NCBI GenBank assembly: GCA_958451705.1
Contig: CAUDRD010000032.1
Coordinates: 1-11,069, forward strand
DNA: 11,069 nt
Origin: an uncultured Oscillospiraceae bacterium
Lineage (GTDB): Bacteria; Bacillota; Clostridia; Oscillospirales; Acutalibacteraceae
Direction of reading: 5' to 3'
The position numbers and the translations under genes were made by a program. Below, in pieces: positions 1 to 6,868 of the stretch; the stretch's first letter is position 1; every line of letters starts with the position of its first letter. The notes beneath the pieces are model-generated. The model had not been told where the DNA came from. It saw nothing but the letters and a program-made list of their open reading frames with translations, and did no database searches.

Positions 1-1352
1 GCTACAAACTGCTGTAAATCCTCGTCCCAGTCGAAGAATGGGAACTCGGTAATCCAGAGGAGATTGTATCCCTTTCTCTCAATTTCAAGCTTATTGGCAA
101 CTTCAAGGCGAAGTGCGCCGAGAACGGAAAGCACAAGGCTCTTTTTGGAGTCCGCCACAATAAGGATTACGTCCCCTGTTTCAGCCCCTGTCTTCTGCAT
201 GATCTCGGCCATTTCATCCTCTGTCATGAACTTTGCAAAAGAAGAAGTCATGCCGTCAGGAGTAAGTCTCACCCATGCAAGTCCCTTTGCACCGATGCCT
301 CTTACATACTCTGTAAGCTTATCTATCTCTTTTCTTGTAAGCTTTGAAACACCGTTCTTTGCGTTTATGGCTCCTACGCTTCCTCCTGCTTCAACTGCTC
401 CTTTGAATACGCCGAAACCACAGTTCGCCGCAATATCCGTAAGGTCGCAGAGCTCCATTGCAAAACGTGTATCGGGCTTATCGGAACCGTAACGCTCCAT
501 TGCCTCTTTATATGTGAGTCTCGGAAGGGGAAGCTGAATATCAACATCGAGAGCCTCTTTGAAAACTCTCTTCATGAAGCCCTCACCTACTGCAAGGACA
601 TCTTCCATATCCACAAATGACATTTCAAGGTCAATCTGTGTAAACTCAGGCTGACGGTCTGCACGGAGGTCCTCGTCACGGAAGCATCTTGCAATCTGCA
701 TATATCTGTCAAAGCCTGCAACCATGGAAAGCTGCTTATAGAGCTGAGGTGACTGGGGAAGAGCATAGAATGTACCCTTATGAATACGGCTGGGTACAAG
801 GAAGTCTCTTGCTCCCTCGGGAGTTGACTTAATGAGCATAGGTGTCTCTATCTCAATAAATCCGTTTTCATCAAAGTAATCTCTTGCAATTTTTGTGATT
901 TTATGGCGCATGAGAATATTGCTCTGAAGGTCGGGACGGCGTAAATCAAGATAGCGGTACTTGAGCCTTGTAAGCTCCGAAGTCTGACAGTTTTCCACAA
1001 TTTCAAAGGGAGGAGTTTCGCTTTTTGCAAGGATTCTCAGCTCAGTTACCTCGATTTCAATTTCACCTGTGGGAATTTCAAGGTTTTTTGAGCTTCTCTC
1101 TCTCACAACGCCTTTTGCCCCTAAAACATATTCGCTTCTGGCGGAAAAGGCTTTATCGAAAACAGCTCTGTCGGTATTGTCGTCAAAAGCAAGCTGAACG
1201 ATACCTGTTCTGTCTCTCAAATCAATAAATATCAGCGCACCTAAATCTCTCTGGCGCTGAACCCAGCCGAATACCGTTACCTCTCTGCCCACATCCTTTG
1301 CAGTGAGAGTGCCGCAGTAGTCGGTTCTTTTAAGTCCTGTCATAAATTCCAT
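1..1352 (-). CDS. aspS: Aspartyl-tRNA synthetase, 3'-truncated by window edge
   Basis: Class II synthetase that charges tRNA-Asp with aspartate in the cytoplasm. I translated the whole frame by hand: it is open for 450 codons, without frameshift, to the left edge. Bacterial AspRS is usually about 590 residues, so roughly three quarters is visible and motif 3 is off the window. The N-terminal OB-fold anticodon-binding domain shows GWVQRQRDLG and FIDLRDRTGIVQ. Motif 1 is around GFIEIETP (residues 164-171). Motif 2 contains FRDEDLRADRQPEFTQ (224-239), almost invariant in bacterial AspRS. A bacterial-type GAD insertion occupies roughly residues 300-410. The ATG shares one base with the hisS stop (TAATG) and has GGGAGG at 1362-1367, nine bases upstream; a second in-frame ATG ten bases into the gene is too far from this site. 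It is co-transcribed with hisS under the T-box. Whether it is discriminating or also charges tRNA-Asn cannot be settled here. Confidence 0.97.
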   Translation of the reverse strand, partial: MEFMTGLKRTDYCGTLTAKDVGREVTVFGWVQRQRDLGALIFIDLRDRTGIVQLAFDDNTDRAVFDKAFSARSEYVLGAKGVVRERSSKNLEIPTGEIEIEVTELRILAKSETPPFEIVENCQTSELTRLKYRYLDLRRPDLQSNILMRHKITKIARDYFDENGFIEIETPMLIKSTPEGARDFLVPSRIHKGTFYALPQSPQLYKQLSMVAGFDRYMQIARCFRDEDLRADRQPEFTQIDLEMSFVDMEDVLAVGEGFMKRVFKEALDVDIQLPLPRLTYKEAMERYGSDKPDTRFAMELCDLTDIAANCGFGVFKGAVEAGGSVGAINAKNGVSKLTRKEIDKLTEYVRGIGAKGLAWVRLTPDGMTSSFAKFMTEDEMAEIMQKTGAETGDVILIVADSKKSLVLSVLGALRLEVANKLEIERKGYNLLWITEFPFFDWDEDLQQFV

Positions 1353-2704
1353 TATTTGTTACCTCCCATAAAAAGAGAATTTAAATCAATGCCCTCGGCA
1401 AATTCTATTCCGTCACCGAGCCCCTTTACAGCCTGCTGTACGCTTATGCCCATAAAATCTTCACCCAATGTATCGAGCTTTACTGTGATACTTTCGCCTG
1501 TATCCATATCTTTAATGGCTGCCTCGCCGCTTTCAAGCTCTCTGGAGCCGATTACGACGGTATACTTTGCATTGAGCTTATTTGCATATTTCATCTGAGC
1601 CTTAATTGAACGTCCCGTTACATCGTAGAGAGCGGTGAGTCCGTCTCCTCTTATATCGGAAGCAAGCTTTACTGCGAAAAGCTTTGCCTCTTCATCAGCG
1701 GCAGCGATAAATATATCGCAGCGCTCATCTTCCGGCATGGGAGTCTGCTGTGATTTAAGCAGAAGCATAAGCCTTTCAATGCCCATGCCGAAGCCCAGGG
1801 ACGGAATGTGAGGTCCTCCAAGCTCTTCTACAAGTCCGTCGTAGCGTCCGCCGCCGCAAACTGTACCCTGTGCGCCGATGTCCTGAGATACAAACTCGAA
1901 AACGGTTCTTGTATAGTAGTCGAGACCTCTTACGATTGTGGGATCTATCTCATATTCGATATTCATTGCCTCAAGGTATTTTTTGACCTTTTCAAAGTGC
2001 TCACGGCAGTCGTCACAGATATAGTCTAAAACAACGGGAGCCTTTGAAGCGATTTCGGAACAAATGGGGCTCTTGCAGTCGAGAATACGCATGGGATTTC
2101 GCTCAAGTCTCTCCTGACAGGTTTCGCAAAGCTCTTCACGGTGGCTTTCAAAATACTCCTTCAATGCCTGCTGATATTTCTGGCGGCACTGGGGACAGCC
2201 GATTGAGTTAATAAAAAGCTTGAGTCCCTTTACTTCGAGTGTATCAAACACATCCTTTGCAAGAGCTATAACCTCTGCATCAGCCTCCGGCTCAGCTGCA
2301 CCAAGGCACTCTACGCCAAACTGGTGGAATTCTCTGAGTCTGCCTGCCTGGGGCTTTTCATAGCGGTAGCAGGAAGTGAGATAGCAGATTTTTACGGGAA
2401 GCGGCTCATTGTGAAGTCCGTGCTCCAGAAATGCCCTTACCGCTCCGGCTGTACCCTCAGGACGAAGTGTAATTGAGCGGTCGCCTTTATCGGTGAAGGT
2501 ATACATCTCTTTCTGCACAACGTCGGTTGTATCACCTACAGAGCGCTGGAAAAGCTCCGTGTGCTCGAAAACAGGTGTTCTCATCTCACGGAAGCCGAAA
2601 CGCTTTGCAGCGTCCAGCATTACGCCTTCAACATATTGCTGTTTATAACTTTCAGCGGGAAGCAAATCCTGTGTTCCCCTAATTGCCTTTGTAAGCAGTG
2701 CCAT
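1352..2704 (-). CDS. hisS: Histidyl-tRNA synthetase
   Basis: Class II synthetase that charges tRNA-His. The 450-residue product is a little longer than typical (about 420-430). Visible motifs: N-terminal IRGTQDLLP (8-16); motif 2 around CYRYEKPQAGRLREFHQFG with Arg114; the HisRS-specific RGLDYYTRT with Arg259, the family's catalytic arginine; GGGRYDGL; motif 3 SLGFGMGIERL with Arg311. The extra length lies in a cysteine-rich segment: Cys170/173, 193/196, 210/215 and 230/233 form four close pairs, an arrangement absent from the E. coli and B. subtilis proteins as I recall them, and possibly metal-binding (inference). The frame is open up to 2785, but that upstream part runs through the T-box and its terminator; the start at 2704 has AAGGA seven bases upstream and gives the normal N-terminus MALLTKAIRGTQD. 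First gene of the T-box-controlled hisS-aspS pair. Confidence 0.97.
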   Translation of the reverse strand: MALLTKAIRGTQDLLPAESYKQQYVEGVMLDAAKRFGFREMRTPVFEHTELFQRSVGDTTDVVQKEMYTFTDKGDRSITLRPEGTAGAVRAFLEHGLHNEPLPVKICYLTSCYRYEKPQAGRLREFHQFGVECLGAAEPEADAEVIALAKDVFDTLEVKGLKLFINSIGCPQCRQKYQQALKEYFESHREELCETCQERLERNPMRILDCKSPICSEIASKAPVVLDYICDDCREHFEKVKKYLEAMNIEYEIDPTIVRGLDYYTRTVFEFVSQDIGAQGTVCGGGRYDGLVEELGGPHIPSLGFGMGIERLMLLLKSQQTPMPEDERCDIFIAAADEEAKLFAVKLASDIRGDGLTALYDVTGRSIKAQMKYANKLNAKYTVVIGSRELESGEAAIKDMDTGESITVKLDTLGEDFMGISVQQAVKGLGDGIEFAEGIDLNSLFMGGNK

Positions 2705-2711
2705 AAAATCA

Positions 2712-2716
2712 TCCTT
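2712..2716 (-). promoter_or_regulatory. Ribosome binding site of hisS
   Basis: AAGGA, seven bases before the ATG at 2704. It decides the hisS start against the in-frame extension to 2785, and it lies just downstream of the T-box terminator, so translation is possible only after read-through. Confidence 0.8.
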
Positions 2717-2729
2717 TTTCTTTAATAAT

Positions 2730-2765
2730 AAAAACAAAACCTCCGTCCCGACTAAGGGACGAAGG
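2730..2765 (-). terminator. Intrinsic terminator of the T-box leader
   Basis: CCTTCGTCCC pairs with GGGACGGAGG (10 bp, one G-U wobble) around a TTAGTC loop, followed by TTTTGTTTTT. The 5' arm overlaps the CGT-CCCTT strand needed for the antiterminator, so the two folds exclude each other, as expected for a T-box switch. Confidence 0.93.
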
Positions 2766-2952
2766 TACATTCTCCGTGGTGCCACCCTTTTTTGAGCTTT
2801 TGAGCTCCTCTTAATCCTTTAACGCAGGAAACGTCGCTGAAAAGCGATAGACTCCGAGGGCGTCTTTCGTTAAACTCAACCTTAGGCACTCACAGCAAAA
2901 TGTACCGTTCTCTGAAAGGTTTTATTTATCTACTCTTCCTCATCAATGCCAT

Positions 2953-2984
2953 TTTATATTATGACTTTGGATTTACTATATCAC
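2953..2984 (-). promoter_or_regulatory. Weak candidate promoter for the hisS-aspS leader
   Basis: AT-rich sequence over the mgsA stop codon contains TATAAA (2958-2953) and TAATAT (2961-2956). GTGATA (2984-2979) is 17 nt before TAATAT. A start near 2946 would fall right at the base of T-box stem I, which is the main reason to propose it. The match to the sigma-A consensus is poor, and read-through from mgsA is an alternative. Confidence 0.3.
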
Positions 2985-3363
2985 GCCAATCAAGGTCGCC
3001 TCTGTCAAGGCTGTGTATGAGCGCCTCCGCAGTAGCTATATTTGTAGCAACAGGTATATTGTGAACGTCGCAAAGTCTGAGAAGGCTTGCCTCGTCAGGC
3101 TCCCCTGCCTTGGGGTTAAGCGGATCGCGGAAGAAAAGGAGCAAATCTATCTCGTTGCACGCAATTCTCGCTGAAATCTGCTGGTCGCCTCCCTGTGCTC
3201 CGCTGAGGAATTTCTGTATTTCAAGTCCGGTTGCTTCGGATACCATTTTGCCAGTTGTTCCTGTTGCGCAAAGCTTATGTCTGCTTAAAACTCCGCAGTA
3301 TGCAATACAAAACTGAACCATTAATTCTTTCTTTGCGTCGTGTGCCGTTATAGCAATATTCAT
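2959..3363 (-). CDS. mgsA: Methylglyoxal synthase
   Basis: Converts dihydroxyacetone phosphate to methylglyoxal and phosphate, a bypass of lower glycolysis that releases phosphate when sugar phosphates build up. At 134 residues it is close to the usual length of short bacterial forms. Family features in order: N-terminal AHD with His8, the phosphate-binding ATGTTG (33-38), [10 protein letters not shown] with Asp60 matching the catalytic Asp71 of E. coli MgsA, FRDPLNP with Asp80, and HNIPVATN with His101. The ATG at 3363 has GGAGGGG seven bases upstream. The gap to the MinD-like gene is 59 nt with no terminator, so it is probably the last gene of the elongation operon; TTGAAA-17-TAGTAT at the minD 3' end is only a faint internal promoter candidate. 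A metabolic enzyme after shape genes is known from Clostridia, where mgsA often follows min/rodA. Confidence 0.96.
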   Translation of the reverse strand: MNIAITAHDAKKELMVQFCIAYCGVLSRHKLCATGTTGKMVSEATGLEIQKFLSGAQGGDQQISARIACNEIDLLLFFRDPLNPKAGEPDEASLLRLCDVHNIPVATNIATAEALIHSLDRGDLDWRDIVNPKS

Positions 3364-3422
3364 ACTCTATCCCCTCCAATTATTGATTTTTTTCACTAAT
3401 TCAACTAATACTATCATATTTT

Positions 3423-4160
3423 CTATATTTTTTCAAGCCTTTTAAGGGGCAAATCTTCTCCTTCAAGTCTTTTCATAATTCTCTCTGCTGCGGCATACAT
3501 TTTTGTCTTTTTAGGGATTGCTCTGCCGTACATTGAAAGCTGCGCTGCATCGGCGCTGTAAGGAATAATGCCTCTGAGCTGAACTCCTGTTCCGTCTATT
3601 ACGGAATCTATATCAAGGCTTGCACCGTGCTTTGTCTCCCAGCAGTCGAATTTATTCAAAATAAGGTAAATCTCAGGTATCTCCATTTCATAGAGCCTAT
3701 CCGCCGCCGAACGGCAGCTTCTGATACTCACTGTTTCCGCCGCTGCCACCAAGAGGGCCATATCGGCGTTTGCGGCGGCGAGACGGAAACCTCTGCCCGT
3801 ACCAGCGGGAGCGTCAATTAAAATATAATCAAAGCTGTCTTCATAGTTTAACAAAACTTCGTGAAAAGCCTCCGGAGTAAACCTGTCGTCCCAGGATAAG
3901 GGTGCGGCTAAAAGAGAGCAAAAGGATGTAACCTGAGTAACGGCATCCTCACAGCGGCAGGCTCCGCATATAACATCGCCCCAGTTATACAGGACTTTCT
4001 CCTGAACACCCAGCATAATGTCAAGGCTTCCCAGGCCGCTGTCACAATCGGCAAGGAGCACTTTTTTGCCGTTCCCCGTCATTACTTCTGCAAGGAGTGT
4101 ACACAGGGTGGATTTTCCCGTTCCGCCCTTACCGGAAACCACTGCTATTTTTTTTGCCAT
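3423..4160 (-). CDS. minD: MinD-like P-loop ATPase (ParA/MinD family), without membrane tail
   Basis: Predicted Walker-type ATPase of the ParA/MinD family, 245 residues. Visible motifs: deviant Walker A KGGTGKST (11-18) with signature Lys11 and Lys16; DCDSGLGSLD (38-47), matching MinD's DADIGLRNLD; Walker B DYILIDAPAG with Asp116. MinD uses ATP-dependent dimerisation and membrane binding to recruit MinC and place the division site. The C-terminus aligns in style with MinD up to the RIMG-EE-VPL region and then ends KRLEKI; the amphipathic membrane-targeting helix expected next is not evident. The gene lies 46 nt after mrdA and 59 nt before mgsA, where minC-minD-minE often sit, but no minC or minE adjoins it. 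The symbol rests on family motifs and synteny. A division-unrelated cargo or regulatory role is possible. The start has GGTGG about five bases upstream. Confidence 0.85.
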   Translation of the reverse strand: MAKKIAVVSGKGGTGKSTLCTLLAEVMTGNGKKVLLADCDSGLGSLDIMLGVQEKVLYNWGDVICGACRCEDAVTQVTSFCSLLAAPLSWDDRFTPEAFHEVLLNYEDSFDYILIDAPAGTGRGFRLAAANADMALLVAAAETVSIRSCRSAADRLYEMEIPEIYLILNKFDCWETKHGASLDIDSVIDGTGVQLRGIIPYSADAAQLSMYGRAIPKKTKMYAAAERIMKRLEGEDLPLKRLEKI

Positions 4161-4176
4161 TTTAGCACCACCCTGT

Positions 4177-4197
4177 AAGTTTAATTAAAATAAACTT
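4177..4197 (-). repeat. Inverted repeat between mrdA and minD
   Basis: AAGTTTA and TAAACTT (7-bp arms) surround a 7-nt AT loop immediately upstream of the minD ribosome binding site. On the minus strand no T-run follows, so it is not an intrinsic terminator for the operon. It could modulate translation or mRNA decay, or be chance in an AT-rich gap. Confidence 0.35.
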
Positions 4198-4206
4198 TTT
4201 GCTTTA

Positions 4207-6267
4207 TCAATAAAGAAGCTGTCCTACCTGCTGAGTAGGTTCAATGCTTGAAGTATCGTTAAAGTATGCGTCGTATATCGCTTTTGCAACTTTAGCTGTA
4301 TAAGAGCTGTTCTTTGCATCTTCAACAGAAACAGCTATGGCAATCTGAGGATCATCAAAAGGAGCAAAGGTTATAAGGAAACAGTTTGTCTGCTTCTGAA
4401 GTTTTCCGTCCTTCTGAGCATAAACTTCAGCTGTACCTGTTTTACATGCTATTTTAGGCTCATAATTGTCAAGATATACATGAGTTGCACTTCCGACATA
4501 TTCGGAAACAAGGGACATACCCTCTTTTATTATGCCAAGATTTTCCTGAGAAAATCCTGTTTCCAAAGCAACCTGAGGCTGTTTATCCAAAATGGTAGAA
4601 CTGTAATCATAGCTCTTTACGCTTTTTACAATGTGGGGAACATATCTTGTGCCACCGTTAGCGATAGTTGCACAGTATGTTGCAAGCTGAATTGGGGTAA
4701 CAAGTGTATCAGACTGACCAATAGAAGCCTGTACGGTATCACCGACCATCCACTGTGCGCCGGCGTGGTTCTGAGCAAATTCTTCGGGGTTGGCAACCAT
4801 ACCTGAAACTTCCGGAAGCTCTATTCCCGTTTTTTGTCCAAATCCCATTTTTGAAGCATAATAATTGATTTTATCTATACCCAGCTGATAGCCTGTTTCG
4901 TAAAAGAAAACGTTGCAGGAATGTTCCAAAGCGTGAACCACGTTTATGTCTCCGTTATTTTCAAGGCAATAGAACTGGTTCGGGAAACGCCAGTATGAAC
5001 CGTTGCAGTGGAAAGTGGTACTCTTTGTTAAAATTCCCTCTTCAAGGCCTGCAAGTCCCATGAGGGGTTTAAATGTTGAGCCTGGAGCATAGGCGCTGAG
5101 CAAAGCTCTGTTCCAAAGAGGAGCTCCAGCATCGCTGTTAAGTTTAGCGGCGTTTTCGCTGTATGTTGAAATATCATAGGTAGGATATGAAGAACAGGCC
5201 AGAACCTCTCCTGTATTAACATTCATAACTACAACTGAACCTGCTGAATTGGAATATCCCTTTGATTTTAGGTCTTCAACCACTTCGGCAATAGCTTTGT
5301 TTGCCGCAGTCTGAAGATTTTTGTCAATTGTAAGGATAACTGTGTTGCCCTGAACCGGGTCCTGCGTGTATTCGGTGGAAACATTGCCCTCGCTGTCGGT
5401 GGTAACGGTCTTTTTGCCGTTTTCTCCACGGAGATATTCCTCCATAACCGCTTCTATTCCGTCCTTACCGATAAGGTCGTCCATCTTGTAGCCGTCGTCC
5501 TTTTTCTCAGCATATTCATCTGCGTCAAGGGCACCGACTCTGCCTATTACATGAGGAGCAAGGGTTCCGTCAACGTACTCTCTGTAAGGCACAACTTCAA
5601 CGTCAATTCCTTTATAAAAAGTTCCGTTCTCTTTAACTTTTGAAACAGTCTCAGTTGAAACGTCTTCGGCAAAAGTGTAAGGGTTACTTACGGAAAACAA
5701 ATTCATAGCCATACCAAAACAGACGGAGGCGATATTTCTCGCATCGGTTTGACTGTACTTCTGGAGAGAATACTTCTTAACAAGAGCGTCAAAACAGTTC
5801 TGAGCCGTAGCGTAATCGTTAAGATGAAGCATATCCTTTGATTTAAGGTATTCTATTTCACTATCGGAATCCTCTTTAAATGCGATTTTTCCGTCTGAAC
5901 CGAACACGAGAGGAAGGGTATCGTTCCACTCTTCGCCCTGAGTTTTCATAAGATTTATAAGAGAAAGTATTATCTCGTTGCGGCTTTCCTGTTCGCTGGA
6001 AGAGGGAAAGTATGCGGCGTCAAATATCAGAGAATTTCCCTGACGGTTTACAACAAGAGGACTGCCGTTTCTGTCGAGAATTTCGCCCCTTGCAGCCTCA
6101 ACCTCTACATTTCTTCTCACTGTAGAATTTGCAGCCTGAGCATACTCTTCATAATCTATTACCTGAACACCGACCATACGTCCCGCAAAAACGAGAAAGG
6201 AAGAAAGTATTATTCCGACTAAAATATAAAGTCTTAGCTTTAAATTTGCCTTATGCTTGGTTTTCAT
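4207..6267 (-). CDS. mrdA: Penicillin-binding protein 2, elongation-specific transpeptidase
   Basis: Class B PBP that cross-links peptidoglycan during side-wall elongation with the Rod machinery. The product is 686 residues. A short basic cytoplasmic start is followed by one membrane helix at about 12-30 (LYILVGIILSSFLVFAGRMV), then the PBP dimerisation domain with RGEILDRNGSPL, then the transpeptidase domain: STFK with catalytic Ser397, SCN at 450-452 and KTGT from Lys609. All three active-site motifs are intact. The frame is open 17 codons further up, to 6318, but that would overlap mreD by 35 nt; the ATG at 6267 has a perfect GGAGG six bases upstream and gives a normal N-terminus, so I use it. 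The gap to mreD is 16 nt. mreBCD upstream supports an elongation rather than a septal role; SpoVD/FtsI-type is less likely. No rodA partner is visible in the window. Confidence 0.95.
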   Translation of the reverse strand: MKTKHKANLKLRLYILVGIILSSFLVFAGRMVGVQVIDYEEYAQAANSTVRRNVEVEAARGEILDRNGSPLVVNRQGNSLIFDAAYFPSSSEQESRNEIILSLINLMKTQGEEWNDTLPLVFGSDGKIAFKEDSDSEIEYLKSKDMLHLNDYATAQNCFDALVKKYSLQKYSQTDARNIASVCFGMAMNLFSVSNPYTFAEDVSTETVSKVKENGTFYKGIDVEVVPYREYVDGTLAPHVIGRVGALDADEYAEKKDDGYKMDDLIGKDGIEAVMEEYLRGENGKKTVTTDSEGNVSTEYTQDPVQGNTVILTIDKNLQTAANKAIAEVVEDLKSKGYSNSAGSVVVMNVNTGEVLACSSYPTYDISTYSENAAKLNSDAGAPLWNRALLSAYAPGSTFKPLMGLAGLEEGILTKSTTFHCNGSYWRFPNQFYCLENNGDINVVHALEHSCNVFFYETGYQLGIDKINYYASKMGFGQKTGIELPEVSGMVANPEEFAQNHAGAQWMVGDTVQASIGQSDTLVTPIQLATYCATIANGGTRYVPHIVKSVKSYDYSSTILDKQPQVALETGFSQENLGIIKEGMSLVSEYVGSATHVYLDNYEPKIACKTGTAEVYAQKDGKLQKQTNCFLITFAPFDDPQIAIAVSVEDAKNSSYTAKVAKAIYDAYFNDTSSIEPTQQVGQLLY

Positions 6268-6273
6268 GGGGCA

Positions 6274-6278
6274 CCTCC
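6274..6278 (-). promoter_or_regulatory. Ribosome binding site of mrdA
   Basis: GGAGG in the mreD-mrdA gap, six bases before the ATG at 6267. It decides the mrdA start against the longer in-frame alternative. Confidence 0.85.
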
Positions 6279-6283
6279 AAGTG

Positions 6284-6832
6284 CTATTCTTCCTCAGATT
6301 CCCTTCCCATAGGCTCACGTCGCAGGGCTTTTGCCACAGCTCGAACAGGGAAATACATAATCGGAAGGAACAAAAGTGTATAAGCTACCGACGGCAGATA
6401 AATTCTCCACAGCGGGAAAAGTACACCGTCAATTCTGGCAAAGACAAAGTAGAACAGCCAGAAAACGACGTTGTGTATAATGGTTATTCCCCCGCAAAGA
6501 CAAAGAGCCGACATAAAATTATTTCTCATCATGTAGCGTACGAGAAATCCGCAGAGAAATCCCGTAACCATGAGTACTACCGCATGATACCCCTGTCCCC
6601 GTGCAGCAATACTGTCCCAAAGCATACCTGCAAAAAGACCCGCTATTGCCCCCCAGGTTTCTCTCTCAAACATCCCAATACATACAACCGCCGGAATTAA
6701 TATAAATGCGTTTACACCGAAAATATCGGGAATCCACACTCCGCTGCTTTGAAGAAGAAAACAGCAGAATATAAACACCAGCGAAATGGCACGTCTTATA
6801 ATTAAGTTTTTGTTTTCTCTAAGATATAACAT
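6284..6832 (-). CDS. mreD: Rod shape-determining protein MreD
   Basis: Small integral membrane protein of the elongasome, 182 residues, within the usual family range. The sequence is mostly hydrophobic with about five or six membrane segments: around AISLVFIFCCFLL, AFILIPAVVCIGMF, AIAGLFAGMLW, VVLMVTGFLCGFLV, IIHNVVFWLFYFVF and VAYTLLFLPIMYF. The GLFAGMLWD stretch, with small residues followed by an acidic one, is typical of MreD. The tail is charged (RESEEE). MreD varies a lot between species, so the call rests on membrane topology plus its place between mreC and mrdA. GGAG lies eight bases before the ATG. Confidence 0.92.
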   Translation of the reverse strand: MLYLRENKNLIIRRAISLVFIFCCFLLQSSGVWIPDIFGVNAFILIPAVVCIGMFERETWGAIAGLFAGMLWDSIAARGQGYHAVVLMVTGFLCGFLVRYMMRNNFMSALCLCGGITIIHNVVFWLFYFVFARIDGVLFPLWRIYLPSVAYTLLFLPIMYFPVRAVAKALRREPMGRESEEE

Positions 6833-6849
6833 GGACTTTACTCCAAACC

Positions 6850-6868
6850 AGGCGGTCTTATGCCGCCT
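6850..6868 (-). repeat. GC-rich hairpin in the mreC-mreD gap
   Basis: AGGCGG and CCGCCT (6 bp) enclose a 7-nt loop and begin within the mreC stop codon. No T-run follows (TGGTTTGGAG comes next), so it is not a standard terminator. It could slow decay or adjust mreC:mreD expression; the role is inferred only. Confidence 0.5.

Larger units (their letters stand above)
2705..2946 (-). promoter_or_regulatory. T-box riboswitch leader of hisS-aspS, probably tRNA-Asp-specific
   Basis: Transcriptional T-box leader that binds uncharged tRNA and prevents termination. Stem I starts near 2943: GAGG pairs with CCTC, the AGTA and GAA sides of a loop-E-like specifier loop follow, and upper helices AACCTT/AAGGTT and GGTAC/GTGCC can form. 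GAAAGAC at 2868-2862 places GAC (Asp) at 2864-2862 as the specifier candidate. TCGCT/AGCGA may be part of the stem II region and GAGCT-CAAA-AGCTC (2807-2794) is stem III. The T-box AGGGTGGCACCACGG is at 2788-2774. The antiterminator forms from AAGGG and ACG pairing with CGT and CCCTT, with TGGCACC bulged out. TGGC (2784-2781) would pair with tRNA ending GCCA. tRNA-Asp has G73 and tRNA-His has C73, so the bulge supports Asp. T-box identity is very sure; the amino acid is well supported but inferred. The 5' end is approximate. Confidence 0.93.

Noticed and set aside
64..492. Plus-strand 142-codon open frame
   Set aside because: It is the antisense shadow of aspS, whose minus-strand frame I verified codon by codon.
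2705..2785. In-frame N-terminal extension of hisS
   Set aside because: It would be translated from inside the T-box and terminator; the ATG at 2704 has a good AAGGA site and the conserved N-terminus.
2774..2864. Histidine specificity of the T-box, as the first gene is hisS
   Set aside because: No His codon lies in the specifier-loop candidate, and the TGGC bulge mismatches the C73 of tRNA-His.
4177..4200. Inverted repeat plus T-run as an intrinsic terminator
   Set aside because: The T-run follows the repeat only on the plus strand, where no gene is present.
6268..6318. 17-codon N-terminal extension of mrdA
   Set aside because: It overlaps mreD and has no ribosome binding site, whereas the ATG at 6267 has GGAGG at ideal spacing.
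6257..6700. Plus-strand 147-codon open frame opposite mreD
   Set aside because: Antisense to a well-supported mreD; no recognisable domain and no upstream ribosome binding site noted.
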